Source: Paraburkholderia xenovorans LB400 (GTDB taxonomy: Bacteria > Pseudomonadota > Gammaproteobacteria > Burkholderiales > Burkholderiaceae). Taken from it: a stretch of 64,000 nucleotides of DNA. The translations under genes were made by a program, and so were the position numbers. The stretch spans positions 186,001 through 250,000 of the forward strand of contig NC_007952.1 in assembly GCF_000013645.1 (NCBI RefSeq), read 5' to 3'. This document shows, piece after piece, positions 23,596-31,110 of the stretch; the stretch's first letter is position 1; each line of letters starts with the position of its first letter. The notes below the pieces were generated by a model. That model made no database searches and had not been told where the DNA came from. It saw nothing but the letters and a program-made list of their open reading frames with translations.

Positions 23596-23979
23596 ATGCC
23601 GCTCACCCGAATTGCATTGCGCGCAGGCAAGCCCGTCGAATACCGGAAGGCGCTGACGGAGAGCATCCAGCGTTCGCTGGTGGAGACATTCAACGTGCCG
23701 AAAGACGACATCTTCATGCTGATCACCGAGCATGAAGCCGGCAATTTTGTGTATGACAACCAGTACTTGAACGTCGAGCGAAGCGACGACCTCGTGATCA
23801 TTCAGATCACCCTGAACAACACGCGCACGCTCGAGCAGAAGAAGACCCTTTACAAGCGAATGGCGGACGAACTGGCGGAATCGCCGGGGCTGCGACGAGA
23901 GGATGTTTTCATTAATCTCGTCGAGGTATTGAAGGAAAACTGGTCGTTTGGCAACGGGATTGCGCAGTACGCGCTGTGA
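23596..23979 (+). CDS. Tautomerase-superfamily protein
   Basis: 127-residue tautomerase-like protein. After Met removal the N-terminus is Pro (MPLTRIALRAGK), the catalytic base of 4-oxalocrotonate tautomerase, MIF and malonate-semialdehyde decarboxylase families. LVETFNVPKDDIFMLITEH and VFINLVEVLKENWSFGNG fit the longer tautomerases that resemble malonate semialdehyde decarboxylase; the substrate is unknown. A strong AAGGAG ribosome binding site precedes the ATG. Divergent from lysR, probably regulated by it. Confidence 0.88.
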   Translation: MPLTRIALRAGKPVEYRKALTESIQRSLVETFNVPKDDIFMLITEHEAGNFVYDNQYLNVERSDDLVIIQITLNNTRTLEQKKTLYKRMADELAESPGLRREDVFINLVEVLKENWSFGNGIAQYAL

Positions 23980-24020
23980 GTGCCGTGCCTGCCCGATAGC
24001 GCGAACGCCGGGTGCGAAAA

Positions 24021-24039
24021 CGGGCGGCCATGCCGCCCG
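24021..24039. terminator. Convergent hairpin between tautomerase and SDR genes
   Basis: Perfect 8-bp stem CGGGCGGC with CAT loop between the convergent tautomerase and SDR genes. No long U-tract on either side, so terminator strength is uncertain. Confidence 0.5.
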
Positions 24040-24063
24040 TCGTTCGTCAGAAACGCGGCACGA

Positions 24064-24858
24064 TTACGCGATCGTATCGATCACGCCGCCGTCCACGCGC
24101 AGCGCCGCGCCGGTGGTCGCCGACGCCTGCGGCGAGCACACGTAGACGACCATGTTGGCCACTTCCTCGGTGGTGGCCGCTCGCTGGATGATCGAACTGC
24201 CGCGATGCTCGCGCACGAACTCCGTGGCGACCTGTTCGACCGTTTTGCCCTGCTGTCTGGCCGTCTCTTCCACCATCGCCCGCAAGCCGTCGGACAGGGT
24301 CGGTCCGGGCAGCACCGCATTCACGGTCACGCCGCTGCCGGCCGCGTGCTTGGCGATGCCGCGCGCAATGCTCAACTGCGCGGTCTTCGAAAAGCCGTAA
24401 GCAAGCATGTCCGGCGGAATATTCAGCGCCGACTCGGACGAGATGAACACCACGCGGCCCCATTTGCGCTCCATCATGCCTTTGAGGTAGTGGCGCGTGA
24501 GCCGCACGCCCGACATCACGTTCACCTGGAAGTAGCGCTCCCAGTCGTCGTCCGCGGTGGAGAAGATGTCGCCGGGGCCGAAGACGCCCAGATTGTTCAC
24601 GAGGATGTCCGCCTGCGGCACGGCTTTGATCAACGCGTCGCAGCCCTGCGGCGTGCCGAGGTCGCCCGCGAAGCCTTGCAGTTCCGCTTGCGGCGCGCTC
24701 TTGCGGACCGCCTCGATCGCGTGGTCCACCGCGTCCTGCTTGCGCCCGTTGATAATGGTCCGCGCGCCCGATGCGGCAATGCCGGTGGCGATCGCAAAGC
24801 CGATCCCCGCCGTGGATGCGCTGACAATCGCCGTCTTGCCCGATAGATCGATGTTCAC
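24064..24858 (-). CDS. SDR-family NAD(P)-dependent oxidoreductase
   Basis: 264-residue classical short-chain dehydrogenase/reductase. Cofactor loop TAGIGFAIATG (TGxxxGIG variant starting SASTAGIG), NNLG near residue 90, catalytic Ser in FISSESALN and Tyr-Lys reading YGFSKTAQ. The frame is open to 24921, but the GTG at 24858 follows GGAG by six bases and gives VNIDLSGKTAIVSA, the normal family start, so it is chosen. The substrate is not predictable. Stands alone between the tautomerase and modE. Confidence 0.88.
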   Translation of the reverse strand: MNIDLSGKTAIVSASTAGIGFAIATGIAASGARTIINGRKQDAVDHAIEAVRKSAPQAELQGFAGDLGTPQGCDALIKAVPQADILVNNLGVFGPGDIFSTADDDWERYFQVNVMSGVRLTRHYLKGMMERKWGRVVFISSESALNIPPDMLAYGFSKTAQLSIARGIAKHAAGSGVTVNAVLPGPTLSDGLRAMVEETARQQGKTVEQVATEFVREHRGSSIIQRAATTEEVANMVVYVCSPQASATTGAALRVDGGVIDTIA

Positions 24859-25012
24859 TGTCTTGCTCCTCGTTGACGTTGCGGCGAACCCGGCCAAGGC
24901 CGGCCGCGCCGAAAAATGCAAAGGGACTGGTGTTCGAAGCGTCGAACGGAAAGTATCCCACCTATCCGCGTGCGAAGTCGGCTGGGTGCGCGGCAGGAGC
25001 GCGGGTCTGCGT

Positions 25013-25021
25013 CGTTATAAT
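25013..25021 (+). promoter_or_regulatory. modE -10 box overlapping a ModE-like half-site
   Basis: CGTTATAATG contains TATAAT (25016-25021) and, overlapping it, CGTTATAA, identical to one arm of the operator candidate in front of modA (28233-28256). This suggests that ModE represses its own promoter. No convincing -35. Confidence 0.45.
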
Positions 25022-25061
25022 GATTTGTCGTCATTCTCGCGGTCGCTGACCGCTTCGCGCC

Positions 25062-25898
25062 ATGACATTGCACCGCACCGATCCCTCCCGCGAAACCCTC
25101 GAACTCGGCGGCTCCGTGTGGTTTCAGGCGGGCGCGCAGACGCTCGGCGGCGCGTCGCGGATCGCGCTGCTCGCGGCGATCGGCGAGACGGGTTCGATCA
25201 CCAGCGCGGCCAAAGCGGTCGGCATGAGCTACAAAGGCGCGTGGGACGCGATCGACACGATGAACAACCTCGCCGGTGAGCCGCTCGTGGTGCGCCTGAC
25301 CGGCGGCAAGGGCGGCGGCGGCACCACGCTGACGCCGCGTGCCGTGAAGCTGATCGAGACGTTTCGCGCGGTGGAACGCGAGCACCGGCGCTTTCTCGAA
25401 CGCGCGGGCGCGGCGATCGAAGGGTTCGCGACCGACTGGGATCTGATCGGCCGCATCGGCGTGAAGACGAGCGCGCGCAATCAACTGTATGGCACGGTGT
25501 CGGCGATCACGCGCGGCACCGTCAACGACGAAGTCACACTCGTGCTGCCCGGCGGCCATGCGATCGTCTCCGTCATCACGCATGAAAGCACCGAAACGCT
25601 CGGCCTCGTCGAGGGCGCGGCGGCGTTCGCGTTGATCAAGGCGTCGTGGGTCGTGCTGTTCGTCGACAACCAAAGCGGCGTGCCGCTCAAACTCTCGGCG
25701 CGCAATCAGTTGCGCGGCACGGTGCAAAGCGTGAAGCGCGGCGCGGTCAATGCCGAGGTGTCGCTGGTGTTGGCGGGCGGCGCGGTGATCACCGCTGTCG
25801 TCACCAATGAAAGCGTAGATACGCTCGGGCTCGTGGAAGGCGGCAACGCAGTGGCCGTGTTCAAGGCGTCGAGTGTGATACTCGGCGTGAAGGACTGA
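25062..25898 (+). CDS. modE: Molybdate-responsive regulator ModE
   Basis: 278-residue regulator. The N-terminal winged helix-turn-helix (about 28-100) includes LLAAIGETGSITSAAKAVGMSYKGAWDAID and the glycine-rich GGKGGGGTTLTP wing. Two Mop/TOBE molybdate-binding domains follow (about 140-205 and 212-278), each with SARNQLxGTV and ESxxTLGL. With molybdate it normally represses modABC. It is convergent with modCBA, whose promoter region carries a matching inverted repeat. No clear Shine-Dalgarno before the ATG. Confidence 0.95.
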   Translation: MTLHRTDPSRETLELGGSVWFQAGAQTLGGASRIALLAAIGETGSITSAAKAVGMSYKGAWDAIDTMNNLAGEPLVVRLTGGKGGGGTTLTPRAVKLIETFRAVEREHRRFLERAGAAIEGFATDWDLIGRIGVKTSARNQLYGTVSAITRGTVNDEVTLVLPGGHAIVSVITHESTETLGLVEGAAAFALIKASWVVLFVDNQSGVPLKLSARNQLRGTVQSVKRGAVNAEVSLVLAGGAVITAVVTNESVDTLGLVEGGNAVAVFKASSVILGVKD

Positions 25899-26010
25899 GC
25901 GGGCGAGACCTTCGCCCTTCTTTGAAGGCTTCCTTGAAGCATTGAGCGCGGCGAGCGCCTGGTACGGCGTCGAGGAAACGGGCAGCGTGCGCGAGATTCG
26001 CTGTCGAAAC

Positions 26011-26712
26011 TCAGGGCTCGCTGCGCGCGTAGCCGGCGAACGGCTGATTCTCGCGCACCTGGCCATTACTGACCTGCACGACCTGATCGCCGAAGGCGGC
26101 GACATCGTCGGGATCGTGCGTGATCAGGACCATTGGAATATCGAGCCGCGTTTGCAGCTCGGACAGTTCGCGGCGCATGCGCTCACGCAAGGCGCTGTCG
26201 AGCGCCGAAAACGGCTCGTCCAGTAACAGCAACCGAGGTTGCGCGACGAGCGCTCGCGCCAGTGCCACGCGCTGCTTTTGCCCACCGGAAAGCTGCGCCG
26301 GATGATTGCCGGCCACGCTCTTCAATTCCAGCGCATCCAGCCAGTAATCGATCTGCGGATGCGAGATCCGCGCACGCGGGTTGAGCCAACCGTGCTGCAA
26401 GCCGAAGCCGATGTTCTGCCGCACGTTCAGATGCGGAAATAGCGCGAAGTCCTGAAACAGATAGGCGACCCTGCGCGCTTGCGGCTTCAGATCGATGCCG
26501 CGCGCGCTGTCGAACAGCGCGTTGCCGTGCAGCGTGATCGTGCCTTCGTCGGGGCGCAGCAGGCCCGCGATAGCCTGCAACGTCAGACTCTTGCCCGCGC
26601 CCGATGGTCCGAACAGCACGACGCGCTGCGAGGTGGCCTGGAACGCGACGTCGAGCGTGAAGCGGCGCTCGGCGCTCTGGAAGGTCTTGCGGATGTCGAC
26701 GGCGAGCAGCAT
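26011..26712 (-). CDS. modC: Molybdate ABC transporter ATP-binding protein, short form (ModC)
   Basis: ATPase driving molybdate uptake through ModB. Walker A GPSGAGKS, Q-loop YLFQDFALFPHL, signature LSGGQKQRVALARAL, Walker B LLLLDEP and switch His in VLITHD are all present. At 233 residues it lacks the roughly 120-residue C-terminal TOBE domain of E. coli ModC, so molybdate sensing would rest on ModE alone. It lies one base after the modB stop. Short ATPases also occur in related tungstate or sulfate systems, but the context with modA/modB/modE favours molybdate. Confidence 0.9.
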   Translation of the reverse strand: MLLAVDIRKTFQSAERRFTLDVAFQATSQRVVLFGPSGAGKSLTLQAIAGLLRPDEGTITLHGNALFDSARGIDLKPQARRVAYLFQDFALFPHLNVRQNIGFGLQHGWLNPRARISHPQIDYWLDALELKSVAGNHPAQLSGGQKQRVALARALVAQPRLLLLDEPFSALDSALRERMRRELSELQTRLDIPMVLITHDPDDVAAFGDQVVQVSNGQVRENQPFAGYARSEP

Positions 26713-26713
26713 A

Positions 26714-27388
26714 TCAACCGGACTTCAGGAGTGTGTGCTGCGGCACGAGACGTCCCGCGAGCAACAGGATCACGACGCACGTCACCGAAGTCACGAGCAC
26801 GAGGAAATTCGCGGTGCTGTCGTCGCCCGCCTGCACGGCCGAATAGACCGCCACGGAAAGCGTTTGCGTGCGTCCCGGCAGATTGCCCGCGATCATCAGC
26901 GTCGCGCCGAATTCGCCGAGCGCCCGGGCGAACGCCAGCAGGCCGCCGGCGAGAATGCCGCGCGCGGCGAGCGGCAGCGTGACGCGAAAGAACACGGCCG
27001 TTTCGCTGACGCCGAGCGTGCGCGCGGCCTGTTCGAGTTGCGGATCGACGGCTTCGAAAGCGGCGCGCGCGGACTTCAGCACGAGCGGGAAGGCCACCAC
27101 CGTTGACGCGATCACCGCGCCCTGCCAGGTGAACACCAACTGAATGTCGAAGCGGTCGAGCCAGCTGCCGATCAAGCCGCGCCGTCCGAGCAGAACGAGC
27201 AGGTAATAGCCGAGCACGGTGGGCGGCATGACGAGCGGGAGCATCAGGAGCGAATCGACCACGTCGCGCGCGCCGGAGCGCCAGCGCGACAGGCCCAGGC
27301 CCGCCGCGACGCCGAACACCAGATTGAGCGCGGTCGCCCAGCCCGCCACTTTCAGCGACAGCAGGAGCGGGATCCAGGCCTGTTGCAT
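26714..27388 (-). CDS. modB: Molybdate ABC transporter permease (ModB)
   Basis: 224-residue inner-membrane permease with five or so transmembrane segments (about 10-30, 45-65, 80-105, 130-150, 195-215). The EAA-like loop is DPQLEQAARTLGVSETAVFFRVTLP, which docks onto ModC; GLLLAFARALGEFGAT is the typical ModB motif. Middle gene of modABC, 22 bases after modA. Confidence 0.93.
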   Translation of the reverse strand: MQQAWIPLLLSLKVAGWATALNLVFGVAAGLGLSRWRSGARDVVDSLLMLPLVMPPTVLGYYLLVLLGRRGLIGSWLDRFDIQLVFTWQGAVIASTVVAFPLVLKSARAAFEAVDPQLEQAARTLGVSETAVFFRVTLPLAARGILAGGLLAFARALGEFGATLMIAGNLPGRTQTLSVAVYSAVQAGDDSTANFLVLVTSVTCVVILLLAGRLVPQHTLLKSG

Positions 27389-27410
27389 GAGCGTGTGCCG
27401 TGTCGTGAAG

Positions 27411-28184
27411 TCAATGCGCGGGCTTGAAGCCGTATCTGGCGAGCACGGACTGGCCGGCCGGCGACAGCACGAAGTTGATGAAGGCCTGGGCGTCCGCGGC
27501 GTGGCGGCTGCCTTCCACTTGCGCGATCGGATAGGTGACCGGCGTTTGCGTCGGCACGTTCATCGCGACCTTGACCTTGTCCGGCATGATGGCGGCGTCG
27601 GTGCTGAACGCGAAGCCGGCGTCGACTTCGCCACGCGATACATAGTCGAGGCTTTGACGTACGTTCGACGCCAGCACGGCCTTCGCGCTCACGGCGTCCC
27701 ATACGCCAGCGGCCTGCAGCGCGCCCTGCGCGTAACGGCCGATCGGCACGGAAGCCGGATCACCGTACGCGACGCGCTTAACGCTCGCCGATGCCAGATC
27801 GTTCAGGCTTGTCGGCGTGAAATGGCTGTCCGTCGGCACGATCAGTACCAGCGAATTGGCGGCGAAGTCCTTGCGTGAGGCCGGTACGATCACTTTTTCG
27901 GCGACGGCCTTGTCCATTGCCTTCTGGTCCGCGGATGCGAACACGTCGGCGGGCGCGCCCTTGACGATCTGCTGCATCAGCACGTCGGAGGCGCCGAAGT
28001 TCAGCAGCACCTTGGTGCCCGGATGCTGCTGCTCGAATACTTCGCTGACCGCCTTGAACGCGTTGGTCAGGCTGGCGGCGGCGGAGACCACCAGTTCGTC
28101 GGCGCGCGCATTGGCGCTGATGGCAACGGAGACGGCGCTGGCGACGAACAGCGCTTGCTTCAAAAGGCGGCGGGCGAGTGTCAT
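27411..28184 (-). CDS. modA: Molybdate-binding periplasmic protein (ModA)
   Basis: 257-residue periplasmic binding protein with a Sec signal peptide (first ~28 residues, LLKQALFVASAVSVAISANARA). ELVVSAAASLTNAF and FNFGASDVLMQQI-type text match the oxyanion loops of ModA, with Ser residues that coordinate molybdate; YVSRGEVDAGFAFSTDA is the conserved hinge. First gene of modABC, with a ModE-like inverted repeat about 50 bases upstream, so repression by molybdate is expected. Confidence 0.94.
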   Translation of the reverse strand: MTLARRLLKQALFVASAVSVAISANARADELVVSAAASLTNAFKAVSEVFEQQHPGTKVLLNFGASDVLMQQIVKGAPADVFASADQKAMDKAVAEKVIVPASRKDFAANSLVLIVPTDSHFTPTSLNDLASASVKRVAYGDPASVPIGRYAQGALQAAGVWDAVSAKAVLASNVRQSLDYVSRGEVDAGFAFSTDAAIMPDKVKVAMNVPTQTPVTYPIAQVEGSRHAADAQAFINFVLSPAGQSVLARYGFKPAH

Positions 28185-28232
28185 AAAGGCCTGGAGGTCC
28201 GGGGGAACCGGATCAGTGGGTTAAAACGCTAT

Positions 28233-28256
28233 CGTAATATATGAAAGGTTATAACG
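28233..28256. promoter_or_regulatory. Candidate ModE operator before modABC
   Basis: A 24-base interrupted inverted repeat with arms CGTAATAT and TTATAACG, resembling the CGnTATA-N-TATAnCG layout of ModE sites. It covers the presumed -10 region of the minus-strand modA promoter. The right arm complement equals the half-site in the modE promoter. Confidence 0.6.
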
Positions 28257-28318
28257 GTGGCCCATGATCTTTATTCAGCCGCGCACATCAGGCGGCTCGT
28301 TGCACAGCGGGAGAGGAT

Positions 28319-29020
28319 TCAGGCGCGGGACGAATGCGGCGGCGCCAGCGTATTCAGTGTTTGCGACAGCGGCGCGGTGGCCGGACGGACGTCGCGCACG
28401 GCTTTCCACTTCGCGCGAATGAACGGCCGGTCGTGACCGGATACTTTCAGGGCGATATGCGTGACCCAGCGCTGGGTCGGCACGTGCACGCCGTGCATGA
28501 CTAGCGCGAGCACCATCATGCTGGCGGCCACCGGCAGCGCCGACAGCCGGCCCGGCTCGGCGTGCCACGCGAGACGGACGAACACCAGTGCCGCCAGCGC
28601 GCCGGTCAGACAGCCGGTAATGGCTTCCGACGGCGAATGCGCGCTCAGCACGACCCGCGACAACCCCACCGCGATTCCCGCGGCAAGGCCGAGCAGGACG
28701 CCGATCAGGCGAATGGCCGGGCGCGCCGGCAACAGCATGAGGAACAGCACGACCGGATAGACAGCGGTGGACAGCATGGCGTGACCGCTTACGCCGGTAA
28801 AGTCCAGTTCGCGCACGCCGACACCCCAGCCGAGAAACGCCAGCTTCGTTACGGTCACAATGCCAATGGCCGCGCCGAGCAGCGCCAGCCAGCCCGCGGC
28901 CATGCGCCAGGTATAGCCGACCGCCAGCCACAGCGCGATGGCGAACGCGAGCGGCAGCGTGAGGCCGGCGCCGCCGAGGTTGGTGATCGAGTACCAGAGG
29001 TGGGCAGGTAAATCGGGCAT
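28319..29020 (-). CDS. PAP2-superfamily membrane phosphatase
   Basis: 233-residue membrane protein of the type 2 phosphatidic acid phosphatase superfamily, probably a lipid or undecaprenyl-pyrophosphate phosphatase. Motif 2 reads TGVSGHAMLS (VSGH rather than PSGH) and motif 3 reads SRVVLSAHSPSEAITG, with Glu where Asp usually completes the triad. About six hydrophobic spans. The frame extends to a TTG at 29104, but the ATG at 29020 (MPDLPAHLWYSITN) fits better. Stands alone. Confidence 0.8.
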   Translation of the reverse strand: MPDLPAHLWYSITNLGGAGLTLPLAFAIALWLAVGYTWRMAAGWLALLGAAIGIVTVTKLAFLGWGVGVRELDFTGVSGHAMLSTAVYPVVLFLMLLPARPAIRLIGVLLGLAAGIAVGLSRVVLSAHSPSEAITGCLTGALAALVFVRLAWHAEPGRLSALPVAASMMVLALVMHGVHVPTQRWVTHIALKVSGHDRPFIRAKWKAVRDVRPATAPLSQTLNTLAPPHSSRA

Positions 29021-29390
29021 GGCAAAAGGCGCGACTCGGGCCGCGTAGAATCGGGTTGATAAAGAGATAACGTGCGAGAGCCGCAACTCGCCGACTTTGA
29101 ACAAGCCCGCACGTCAGAGATTCAACCGCCAGTATAGACGGGTGCTGCAACGCGGTCGTGCTGCGCGCGAGGCTTTTTGCCGCTGGGCGTGGGCTGCCGA
29201 ACACGCGGCAGCCGGGCGTTGCATGGGTTTGACGTCAGCTTCGCGGCAAGGTTCGCCATGCGGAAATTTCGCTACAGGGATGATGCGTCCGGGTCCCAGC
29301 ATCGCATGAGGATTGGTGTTATTGTGCATTGCACAACGAATTCCGTTTCTATCGAACGGACCCTGTCCCTTTTTGCGAGGTTATCCGTCG
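29021..29390. promoter_or_regulatory. Divergent intergenic region with inverted repeat TTGTGC-ATT-GCACAA
   Basis: A 370-base region between the PAP2 gene and the esterase. At 29322-29336 a perfect inverted repeat with 6-base arms, TTGTGC and GCACAA, lies 55 bases before the esterase ATG. TGC...GCA symmetric sites are reported for the polyhydroxyalkanoate repressor PhaR in some bacteria, so this is a possible PhaR-type operator for the esterase. The rest shows nothing recognisable. Confidence 0.45.
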
Positions 29391-30587
29391 ATGGCAAAAA
29401 GTCTATCGAAAATCTGGCTGCGCGGTCTCAAGCGGCTGCTCGCGATCCAAACCGAGCACGCTCGCACCACCACCAAGCGTACCACCACGCGACCGGCCCG
29501 GCCCGCCAGCGCCAAGCCGTCCACCAAAGTTCGCCCGCTCAAGCCGGCAGCGGCGGTGCGCGCGCCCGCCAAGCGTGAAGCGCCGCGCGCTGCTGCCCGC
29601 GAATCGCGCGTGCGTCCGCGGGCATCGGCCTGGGCGAGCGGTTCGTGGACGCGCTCGTTCCACTCGGCGCCTGCCGCGCCCGGCCGGCTCGTCAATCATC
29701 TTCAGTACGGCTTGTATGTGCCGGCCGGCCAGGCGCCCGAGGCCATGCCGCTGGTGGTGATGCTGCACGGCTGCACGCAGTCGATCGATGAATTCGCCGA
29801 AGGCACGCGGATGAACGTGCTGGCCGACCGTTTCGGCTTTGCCGTCGTTTATCCGGAACAGTCGAAGCATGTGCATTCGCATCGCTGCTGGCATTGGTAC
29901 GACGCCAGCGAAAGCGCCGGCGGGGCCGAAGCCCGCGCAGTGGTTTCGCTGGTGGACGCGCTGGTCGCGCAGTACGGTTTCGACCGCGAGCGTGTGTACG
30001 TCGCCGGAATCTCTGCTGGCGCGGGGCTGACAGCGCTGCTGGCCGTCAAGTACCCGGAGCACTTCGCGGCGGTTGCGCTGCATTCCGGCCCCGCTTTCGG
30101 CGAAGCCCATTCCGGCATTACGGCGATGGACGTGATGCGGCGCGGTACGCGCCGTGAGCCGGCCGAGCTAGTCGACGAAACCGCCGACGTCGCCAATTAT
30201 CCGGGCATGCCGGCCATCATCATCCACGGCGACGCCGACCACGTGGTCGCGCCGATCAACGCGGACCAGCTGGCGGTGCAGTTTCTGCGTCTGAATCGCA
30301 TCGTCGATGAAACCGGCGCGCGCAAAGCCGGTGAAGTGCGCGAAGAGCGCAAGGGCGGCGTGGTCATGCGCGATTACGTGCGCGGCGGGCGGCGCATAGT
30401 ACGGCTCTGCCGTGTACAAGGGCTCGCCCATGCCTGGAGCGGCGGCGACGACGCGGTGCCATTTCATTCCGCCAAAGGTCCGGATGCAAGCGGGATGGTG
30501 TGGGAGTTTTTCAGGCATCAGCGCCGCACGGGCGCCGGTCATATCGCGGAAGGCGCTACCACAGCCGCCACCGCAGGCGCGCGGTGA
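29391..30587 (+). CDS. PHB-depolymerase-family esterase
   Basis: 398-residue alpha/beta hydrolase of the LpqC/PHB depolymerase family, acting on polyhydroxybutyrate-like or aryl esters. The N-terminal ~85 residues are basic and Ala/Pro/Lys-rich without a clear signal peptide. The catalytic part shows PLVVMLHGCTQSIDEFAEGT (oxyanion), VAGISAGAGLTALL (GxSxG nucleophile), IHGDADHVV (Asp) and GLAHAWSGG (His). The ATG at 29391 is chosen over an upstream frame opening at 29313; GAGG lies 10 bases before it. Intracellular PHB mobilisation is plausible but unproven. Confidence 0.85.
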   Translation: MAKSLSKIWLRGLKRLLAIQTEHARTTTKRTTTRPARPASAKPSTKVRPLKPAAAVRAPAKREAPRAAARESRVRPRASAWASGSWTRSFHSAPAAPGRLVNHLQYGLYVPAGQAPEAMPLVVMLHGCTQSIDEFAEGTRMNVLADRFGFAVVYPEQSKHVHSHRCWHWYDASESAGGAEARAVVSLVDALVAQYGFDRERVYVAGISAGAGLTALLAVKYPEHFAAVALHSGPAFGEAHSGITAMDVMRRGTRREPAELVDETADVANYPGMPAIIIHGDADHVVAPINADQLAVQFLRLNRIVDETGARKAGEVREERKGGVVMRDYVRGGRRIVRLCRVQGLAHAWSGGDDAVPFHSAKGPDASGMVWEFFRHQRRTGAGHIAEGATTAATAGAR

Positions 30588-30628
30588 CGTGGGAACAACA
30601 CTTCGGAAAATGAATGCTGGTGCGCCAC

Positions 30629-30676
30629 TAGGGTTTTCCCTATAATACGGGTTATCCCTTAGGCGTTAACGCCTAA
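30629..30676 (+). promoter_or_regulatory. DUF3563 promoter with two palindromes
   Basis: TAGGG-TTTT-CCCTA (30629-30642) runs into a consensus TATAAT (30641-30646), and 13 bases later comes a perfect 18-base palindrome TTAGGCGTTAACGCCTAA (30659-30676), 21 bases before the DUF3563 ATG. The two symmetric elements bracket the -10 box and start site, an arrangement suggesting tight control by a dimeric regulator. Confidence 0.6.
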
Positions 30677-30696
30677 ATTCATTGTCGAGGTTGACC

Positions 30697-30876
30697 ATGT
30701 ATCTGCTTAGCCGCCTGTTTCTGTTTCTGACCAAGTCGCCCGATCAACTCGCGAAAGAACGCGCCGACGCATTCCTCGCAGAAGCAACCGATCTGTACGA
30801 TCTGGAATTCCGCATGCGCAAGCTGGACCGCGAGGCAAATGTTCGCCAACCGTCGTGGATGAGCCAGCAGCACTAA
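30697..30876 (+). CDS. DUF3563 family small protein
   Basis: 59-residue protein from the ATG at 30697 (MYLLSRLFLFLTKSPDQ), preceded by GAGG. Hydrophobic N-terminus then a charged amphipathic helix, ADAFLAEATDLYDLEFRMRKLDRE, which is the DUF3563 hallmark of proteobacterial small proteins. Function unknown. A strong, symmetric promoter region suggests regulated, possibly high expression. An upstream in-frame start at 30682 is less likely given the RBS spacing. Confidence 0.82.
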   Translation: MYLLSRLFLFLTKSPDQLAKERADAFLAEATDLYDLEFRMRKLDREANVRQPSWMSQQH

Positions 30877-31110
30877 ACTGCGCAAGTTAAAGCATCGGCG
30901 CGTATCGAGACGCCGGTGTTCTGGGGTGAAGCGCCCGAGTTGTCCGATACTGCGGCGAATACCACTCCAAGCTGAATAACGCATCAACAAGTCCGCCTGC
31001 CCAACCGTTTGCTCAAGCAAGCGCGAGCAGCGCCGGCAATCGGTTCATCCTTGAGTCCTCTTCAGACGTGCCGAATCAGGCAAGCAAGGTAAAGCGACGT
31101 AAGCGGGCGC

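Noticed and set aside
31021..31110. Possible gene fragment between DUF3563 and phr
   Set aside because: No family likeness or ribosome binding site in 30877-31110; treated as plain intergenic.
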